This document shows, one piece after another, positions 57,855 to 64,000 of a stretch of DNA of 64,000 nucleotides. The notes below the pieces were generated by a model. That model was not told the DNA's origin, did no database searches, and was given only the letters and a program-made list of their open reading frames with translations. A program made the translations under genes and the position numbers. This DNA is from Anaeramoeba flamelloides. Taxonomy: Eukaryota; Metamonada; Anaeramoebidae. Position 1 is the stretch's first letter, and each line of letters starts with the position of its first letter. Where the stretch lies: assembly GCA_027625915.1 (NCBI GenBank), contig JANTQA010000076.1, positions 2,915,501-2,979,500 of the forward strand, in the 5' to 3' direction.

Positions 57855-58605
57855 TTTTTATTGTTGAAGAAGTGTAAATTACACTCTAGTTGCCCTTAGA
57901 CTTAAATTCCCTTTCAGAAATTTAAGCGTAAAATCATAGATTTCACGATTATTAAGTAATGAAAATAATTTCAAACTATTACAGTTTAAAATCAATTCAT
58001 TAAGATTTATTTCTTTTAATTTATTAAGAAAAATTAATCTATTTTTTTCATAAGAAGGACATACCCATAAAAAATGATTAATATCTTCTATTATTTCCTT
58101 ATGTTCATACTTTAAACATAAAGGACAATATTTCGTTGAATTTTTATTTATTACATAATAGTATCTGTTTAAGCAGTTAGTAAATGTTCTGAATTTGAGG
58201 ATTGTTGAGCTTGAAGGATAACTTAAATATCTTTGGGTTTTAAATAAAGAGTTTTGGTATTATATTATTTTGAAATATTTCTGCACTTTCCAGCTCTTGG
58301 AATTCAATAATTCCTTATATGTATATTTGCAAATTTCTTCTTTCAATTCGATTAAATCCTTTGAATTCCAATTGATTTTATTGTTTATTCTTTGATTAAA
58401 TTTTATTAATTTTTCAAAATAAGGGAGAGATAAATTTTTTAATTTTTTTTTGAATTTGAATTTTTTTTTATTAACCGAAATTACCAGATTTTCAATTTTA
58501 AATTCTGTTTTATAAATTAGAATTGGTGTGTTTCTGTTTATTTTACATATTTCCGTAATACATGAATTAATCCAAGAATTTAAGTAATTTAAAGTTTTTA
58601 TTTCC
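57855..58605 (-). mobile_element. 5'-truncated LINE, copy C, with 17-bp target duplication
   Basis: On the minus strand: NTPILIYKTEFKIENL, then SWKVQKYFKII, one in-frame stop, then YLSYPSSSTILKFRTFTNCLNRYYYV, CPLCLKYEH and EDINHFLWVCPSYEKNR, the CCHC knuckle. A ~120-bp untranslated tail ends in an A-rich run. AAAAAACTGTTATTTTT occurs exactly at 57838-57854 and 58606-58622, a target-site duplication that fixes both ends. The length (~750 bp) shows strong 5' truncation, as usual for LINEs. Confidence 0.92.
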
Positions 58606-59159
58606 AAAAAACTGTTATTTTTACTAATATCCTATTTAAAAATTCATAGAAAAAATAATTTCAAAAATATATGTTTCAAAGTAATTTTGAGAAATATTTT
58701 TTAATTTTTTTAAGGGTATTATTATTTTTGAGATCTAATACAACAGCAATTCCAACACAATCATGAAAATTTCTAGAAATAGAAAATAATTTTCTGTTGT
58801 AATTTTATCTTGTATAATAAACAGTATATTGTTTATTGTGGTTTATGATAAAACCTCTAAAATGAAAAACTAAATAGAAATAGAAAATAATTTATGCATT
58901 TTTTCTTTTGGTTTTTGATTACATTTGACATACAAATAAAGGTAATAAAGAACTTACATTAAGATGAATCTTCAATTTCCAAAATTGTGGATACCCTGTG
59001 TTTAAACAATTTAAAAAGAATGATCAAAAACCCCTTTCAAGTTTCTCTGATTTCTGTGATTTCCTATCCATTTAATTTCAGTTCTTTTCTTTAGTTAGTT
59101 TCTTTAAAAAAATTCATATTGATTAAATATAAATTGAAATTTTTATCTAATGATATGTC

Positions 59160-59320
59160 TTGATATAAAACGCTAATGTTTTATTGATATGGGCTGGATA
59201 GAGAACTTTACAATCTGTTAAAGAGAGTATTTTGGAGTGACTAAAGTTAAGATTTCCAATTCAAAGAATACCTGTAAAAGTATCACAGTTGATAAAATAA
59301 TCACAATTTTATCAAAAAAA
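59160..59320 (+). repeat. Dispersed repeat shared with 25.2 kb
   Basis: Partner of 25150-25400, with GTTAAAGAGAGTATTTTGGA and CCAATTCAAAGAATACC in matching positions. Confidence 0.55.
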
Positions 59321-59504
59321 AAAACATAAAAAATATAGAAATTATTTTTGCACAGGATTTAACTAATTATAATTCAAAATAAAAAAAATATGTTTTATTT
59401 TTTATCTTACATGGGTGTCGAATATAATTTCTAGATAATTCTTTTGAATTTTCATAAAGAAAAAATATTTTTTTAAAAACTCTTTGACTATTATTAAAAT
59501 TATT

Positions 59505-60215
59505 TAAATCTATTTTAAAAATAGTTAGTTTAACTTAAACTCAAAAATTTTACAAAATGTATCTGAATTATAAAAGAAAAAAATAATACTAGAAAATAGT
59601 TTCTCCGTATTTGGAATTTATGATTATGGGAATTTTAAAAAAGTATTAAACACTCATTTGAATATACAAAAAGAAAAATAATCAATATCAAATTCTGAAT
59701 AAAAAAATTTTTTTTATTACAATCTACCTTGTTTTCAATACTCAAGATTTTCTAAAATAGTTAAGTGTTTTTTTACTATTGTTTGTCGTCAGGTTCTTTG
59801 ATCCCCTGATATGTAATTTTTTTAGAAAAAAAATATATACATATTTATATTGAAACAAGGGTTGTATTCTTTGAACATAAATATTTTTATAACTAAAGAC
59901 TGGATATAATGATATTTGAAAGTTTAAAAAAGTAAATTTAGAGTCTAAAAAAAAAGTTCCACTTAAACGCTCTTTAGAAAATCATCTGTTGTTTGAAACA
60001 AGGTAGATTGTAAATATAATAATTTTTCATCAGAATTAGAAAATGATTATTTTTCTTTTTATATATTCAAATGAGTGTTTAGTACTTTTTTAAAATTCAC
60101 ATAATAATAAATTCCTAATATGGAGAAACTATTTAATAAAATTAATTTTTTCTTTTATCATTCAGATACATTTTATAACAGTTTTGAGTTCAATTAAATT
60201 AAATATTTTTAAAAA
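59505..60215. mobile_element. Long foldback (inverted repeat) element
   Basis: Arms of roughly 260-280 bp (about 59505-59790 and 59945-60215) are inverted copies. Matching blocks are ATGTATCTGAAT, ATAGTTTCTCC, AAACACTCATTTGAATATA, AAAAAGAAAAATAATCA and ACAATCTACCTTG. The loop is about 150 bp. It encodes nothing recognisable. Single-strand folding would give a very long hairpin. Confidence 0.8.
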
Positions 60216-60814
60216 GTTTTTTGATCAATTAAAAGCAATTCCAAATTTACTTTTTCAACAAATAACATTTGGATAATCAAATAAATTTTAAAATCGTATT
60301 ATAAGTTTCAATTTTCCAATATTTTTTTACCTTCTCTTTACCTTCACTTTGAAACAAAAACCAAAATCAAAAGCTAGACTGATTATTGTAATCAAAATAA
60401 AATTAAAAAAATCAAATTAAACCCAAAAATTTATTCATGTCCCATTTTCCAAATTTGAAATTTTAATAGTAAATCTTAGTAAAAATAAATTTTTTTCGTA
60501 TTTTTTATTGCTCTATTCTTTCTATTCAAGTCAAGTGTTCTTTAAAAATCCTTTTAAGATATTAATTAAGTATAAAAAATTTTTATTTTATATAGCTTTA
60601 TTGATCAGTGAAAAATAAGTAAAACAATAATTGACAAATTTTTTTATTCACTAACATCTAACATATAAAACCAATTTGAAAATTTTTTTCCATAGGATAA
60701 TTTATTTTGGAATCATACTCATAAATTTAGGACTTACCAATTCCATTTTTGTCGAAAAATCCAAAACTTTGTTTCATTTTTTTTTGAAACTCCAAAATTA
60801 AAAAAGAATAAAAA
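60216..60814. other. Spacer upstream of the TMEM181/GOST-like gene
   Basis: AT-rich and without coding sequence; it should contain the promoter. No motif stands out. Confidence 0.4.
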
Positions 60815-62026
60815 ATGTTGATTGACAATTATTCCAACACAAAAAGAAGAGGATATTGTTTAATTCAATGTCTAACACTTGTTACAGTTGTTTTACTTCT
60901 TGCTTTCTTTGCACCTAATGCTGAAGAAACAATTAATTCTGATGTTACCTATGAAGCTCACCAATTGAATGACTCACAAGTTTTATATGAGCTCTCAGTC
61001 TCAAACACAAATTCGTTAAATCGTTATATGATCATTGGCATTGAAGCAACCACAAATTCGATGATCGGTGTTGAAAAAGAAATTTCCGTTAAAGGTGAAA
61101 TCTATGGTTCTTCTGAAAACAAAGACACAAAAGAAAAATCAAAAGAGATCCAAGTTATTGACAAAAAACTAATCATCAAATGCCCATTTCCAAAAAACAG
61201 TGTATGTCTACCAAAATCACCACTTCGTTGAGTTCTTAATTTTGTTTTTGTCTTTTTTTATTATTTTCTTTTGTTTTGCTTGATTAATTTATCAAAATCA
61301 CTTTTTTTCTTGAAACACCTTCTTCAATTTTTTTTTTTTAATTCATTAATTCTCGTTTCTGTCTGCTTGTTTCTTTAACATTAATTTTTGTTAGAAAACT
61401 GATCGTTCTTGTGAAACAACAAAACTTGTTCAACTTACAAACCTAAATTATAAAAAATACTTTTTAAGCCTGACAATCACTGAAAATTCTGCGATCGAGG
61501 CTTTAAAAAAAATTGACTTCCAGGTAAAATTTCCCTCTTTCAGCTTCAATAAACAAACCGTCAACAAATCAAACAGTTGGAATTTATAACTAAATAATCA
61601 AAATTTTGTTTCTCTTTTTCTTTTTGTTTCAATTTTTTATTGTTCTCCGCCCACTATCTCCAAAATAATAAAACACAAAATCAGTACACCGTTGTTTCAA
61701 AATCAAAATCAATTTTGACCTTATGTCTCAGGAGTTGTTTTGCGTTTGGTTGTTTGATTTTCTTATTTGTTTGGCTTCTTTTAAGCAGAAGATCTATTGA
61801 AAAAAGCCGAAGTATCGAACAAAAATGGATCCCCTTTTTAATTATATTGCTTTTCTTTTATAATAACCCAATGCACTCAACAATTTATTATTTAGATTCT
61901 TCAGCTTGGGAGCTTGTGGAAATCATTTTTGAAACATTCTTTTTAGCAACTGTCTTATTATTTTTGCTTTCAATTTTTCATTCCTTAAGATTAACAAGCT
62001 TAAATTATAGTTCCCAATCCAAGCAT
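60815..62026 (+). CDS. TMEM181/Wntless-like (GOST-type) membrane protein, 5' part
   Basis: Three exons are visible (60815-61201, 61395-61523, 61685-62026), all in phase 0, giving 286 residues so far. Residues about 12-35 form an N-terminal membrane segment or signal anchor (CLIQCLTLVTVVLLLAFFA). A soluble ectodomain follows with paired Cys candidates (IIKCPFP, RSCETTKLVQL). Exon 3 has membrane segments: LRSCFAFGCLIFLFVWLLL, then EQKWIPFLIILLFFYNNP, then FETFFLATVLLFLLSIFHSL. The W...NNP segment is what I associate with TMEM181/Wntless-like proteins, seven-pass carriers or receptors of the secretory route. At least three more segments are expected, so the gene should continue after a donor near 62027 (GTAACA) to beyond the window. 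The end chosen is tentative. Introns are 193 and 161 bp. Confidence 0.65.
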
Positions 62027-63369
62027 GTAACATTTTCCTTTTCTTTTATAAGTCTTTCTTATTCTTTTTTTTTCAGTTTTACAATAATTTGTTAGAATGA
62101 AGTTTTCTTTTGTTATTTGATTGTTTACACTTTTGATAAAAAATTATTAAGAATTGGCTTTCCAATAAAATTATGATTACTGTTATTTTCTGATTAATAA
62201 AGGAAAATTTTTATATCAGGTTCTCAAATATTTTTCAAATTATTTGTTGTAAAAACTTGAAACATCTTCACAAACTCAATAAGAATGGATATTTTTAGAA
62301 ATTTTATTAAGCTTCCTTATTGGACTTTGAGATAAAATTTTAATAATTTTAACTTTATTTTGATAGTATTCAATTTTTTTTCAAGAGAAAAGCCCATTTT
62401 GTAAGTTTTAAGAACATTTCAAATTCCAAATTATTAGAGAAAAAACATTTCTTGACGAAAGCGGAACTAATGGTATACAAATAAATTTTAATTGAACCAG
62501 CCTCGATTTTTTTGCAAATTCTTTTTTAATAAAACAAATTTTGATAAAATTTTTATATTTGATTTTATTATATTAAATACTATTAGAATTTAAAGTATAA
62601 AAAATGTCAGATCTATCAGTTCTTCAAAATATTAATTAAAGGGGGTTTATTGTAGCAATAATCCAAATCACCAATCTCAAAAAAAAATCCAATAATTTTT
62701 ATTCTTAAATATCTGAAATAATTCCTTTTTATATATATATAAAGTTAATTTCATCTCTAGTAGAAATCATTATGAATATTTTATTTAACTAAAATTTGAT
62801 TTTTTAAATTTATTTGTCAAATTAAAAACTTTTTCAAAATCAAAGTAATTTTTGGCAAATAAAAAAATCAAAATGAAAACTAAATTTTCAAAGAGAGACA
62901 ATAAAAATAATATCAAAAACTCATAATCAACAACAACTATAACAACACACCTCTCTAAATATTGCTTTAGTTTTGAAATATTTCAAAGATTAGATAAATT
63001 ATTACATAATGAAGGAACACTAAAAATTTGAAAATGAAAGAATAACTTTGTTTTGCTGAAAAAAAAAAGTCACTAATTTACTGATCAATTCATTAAAGAG
63101 AAGAAAATCGCCCAAACATTTGTCTTTTATCCAAAATAACAAATTTGTTCACGTTTCAGAGGAAAATTGAATCGAAAATTTTAGTTGAGGCCTATTCATT
63201 TTTTTTTCAAATTTCAATTTTGTTAAACTGAGCAAATAAAAATCAAAAATTTATGTTTAATAAATCCCTCTTAATTTTTACTACATGATCTCAGAAAAAA
63301 GTTATATCCGTATGTGAGTAACGAATAATTTTACTGCAAGAAAATTGAACTTGTGTAGATACCACCAAA
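62027..63369 (+). other. Probable intron of the TMEM181/GOST-like gene
   Basis: No coding region is seen from here to the window end, yet the protein is incomplete, so this is taken as a long intron. The sequence is AT-rich with no clear repeat before 63370. Confidence 0.45.
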
Positions 63370-63858
63370 CCATTCCAGAAAAAAATTGTCAAATGAAAAA
63401 AAATTGTCAAATTTGTTTTATTTGTAAAATGTAGTAAAAAGGAAAAATTTGTCAAATATTTTTTTACTTATTTTTCACTGATCAATGAAGATACGTAAAA
63501 CTGAAATTCCTCAAACTTGATTAATACGATTGTTAAAACTCTTAAATCCAATTTTACATAAATAGGAAAAAGTATAAAGCCACAAAAAATCCCAAAAAAA
63601 AATCACTTTTACTAAGAATTACTATTAAAATTTCAATTTTGGAAAATTTTAACCATTTCAAAAATTTTGGTTTAATTTGATGTTTTGTAATTATATTTTG
63701 GTCATAATAATCAATCTAATTTTTGGACTTTTGTTTTTGTTTCAAAGTGAAGGAAAAAAGAAGGTAAAAAATATTGGAAAATGAGAACTTTTACTACTGT
63801 TTTAAAATTAAAATCCATTGGATAATTTTTTTCCATTTGACAATTTTTTGAGGAATGG
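63370..63858. mobile_element. TIR element, CCATTCC family, copy 2
   Basis: The ends CCATTCCAGAAAAAAATTG and AATTTTTTGAGGAATGG are inverted and followed by AATTGTCAAAT repeats. It matches 6768-7290 in the same orientation over most of its length, including ACTGATCAATGAAGATAC and GAAAATGAGAACTTTTACTA. Confidence 0.8.
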
Positions 63859-64000
63859 TAAATCAAAATTATTATTACAAATGTAAACCAATGGAAAAAT
63901 TTATTAAAAAAGAAAATTAGATCTCTTTTCAAGATTTTTTGAGCCAGAAAAAATAAACAAATTGAAAAAGTTTAGATTTAATTTTGAAATATACAATTTT

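Noticed and set aside
61202-61231. Exon 1 of the TMEM181/GOST-like gene ending at the in-frame stop 61229-61231
   Set aside because: GTATGT at 61202 is a good donor and the next two exons join in phase with a continued ectodomain and membrane segments.
1-64000. LTR elements, virus-like elements, CRISPR arrays and rRNA genes
   Set aside because: No long terminal direct repeats with matching internal parts, no capsid or integrase-like frames, no regular spacer arrays and no rRNA-like blocks were seen.

Overview
The window looks like nuclear DNA of an AT-rich, intron-rich, repeat-loaded single-celled eukaryote. Genes are split by GT-AG introns and use the standard stops. The products are eukaryotic signalling and trafficking proteins: a G-alpha subunit, a Rab, a RasGEF, Vps18, a BTB protein, a PAS-like protein and a TMEM181/Wntless-like membrane protein. 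Proteins carry long Lys-Glu runs encoded by GAAAAA-type repeats. This style fits an anaerobic amoeba such as Anaeramoeba, or an amoebozoan. The assignment is an inference from style, not from a marker gene.

Layout: 1-3.7 kb has repeats only (a LINE 3' end and two palindromic MITEs). 3675-11635 (+) is a G-alpha gene whose second intron is 6.7 kb. 11.6-16.7 kb is a repeat field. 16757-18571 (+) is an intronless BTB/KE-rich/amidotransferase-fold-like gene. 18.6-22.8 kb holds repeats, including a LINE copy. 22770-30555 (+) is a five-exon gene joining a CAP-Gly domain, a long coiled coil and RasGEF_N plus RasGEF domains. 33203-41087 (+) is a seven-exon Rab of the Rab1/8 type ending in Cys-Cys. 52629-43246 (-) is a five-exon Vps18 gene. 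55918-57543 (+) is a three-exon PAS-like gene with KE runs. 60815 to beyond about 62026 (+) is the 5' part of a TMEM181/GOST-like gene that appears to run out of the window.

I joined exons by reading the frame across GT...AG pairs; every junction given keeps phase, and full-length products match family sizes (G-alpha 356 aa, Rab 196 aa, Vps18 971 aa). Introns fall into two size classes, about 110-310 bp and 1.3-6.7 kb; most of the long ones hold recognisable mobile DNA.

Mobile DNA: a LINE with a reverse-transcriptase FADD/LGI region and a C-terminal CCHC knuckle (one copy with a perfect 17-bp target duplication), a tRNA-derived SINE (one copy with a perfect 16-bp target duplication), at least two TA-flanked MITE families, several other terminal-inverted-repeat families, a long foldback and modular palindrome arrays often next to LINE pieces. 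No LTR element, virus-like element, CRISPR array or rRNA gene was seen.

The genes share a theme, membrane traffic and small or heterotrimeric G-protein signalling, but there is no sign that they are co-regulated; the theme may only reflect expansion of these families in the organism.
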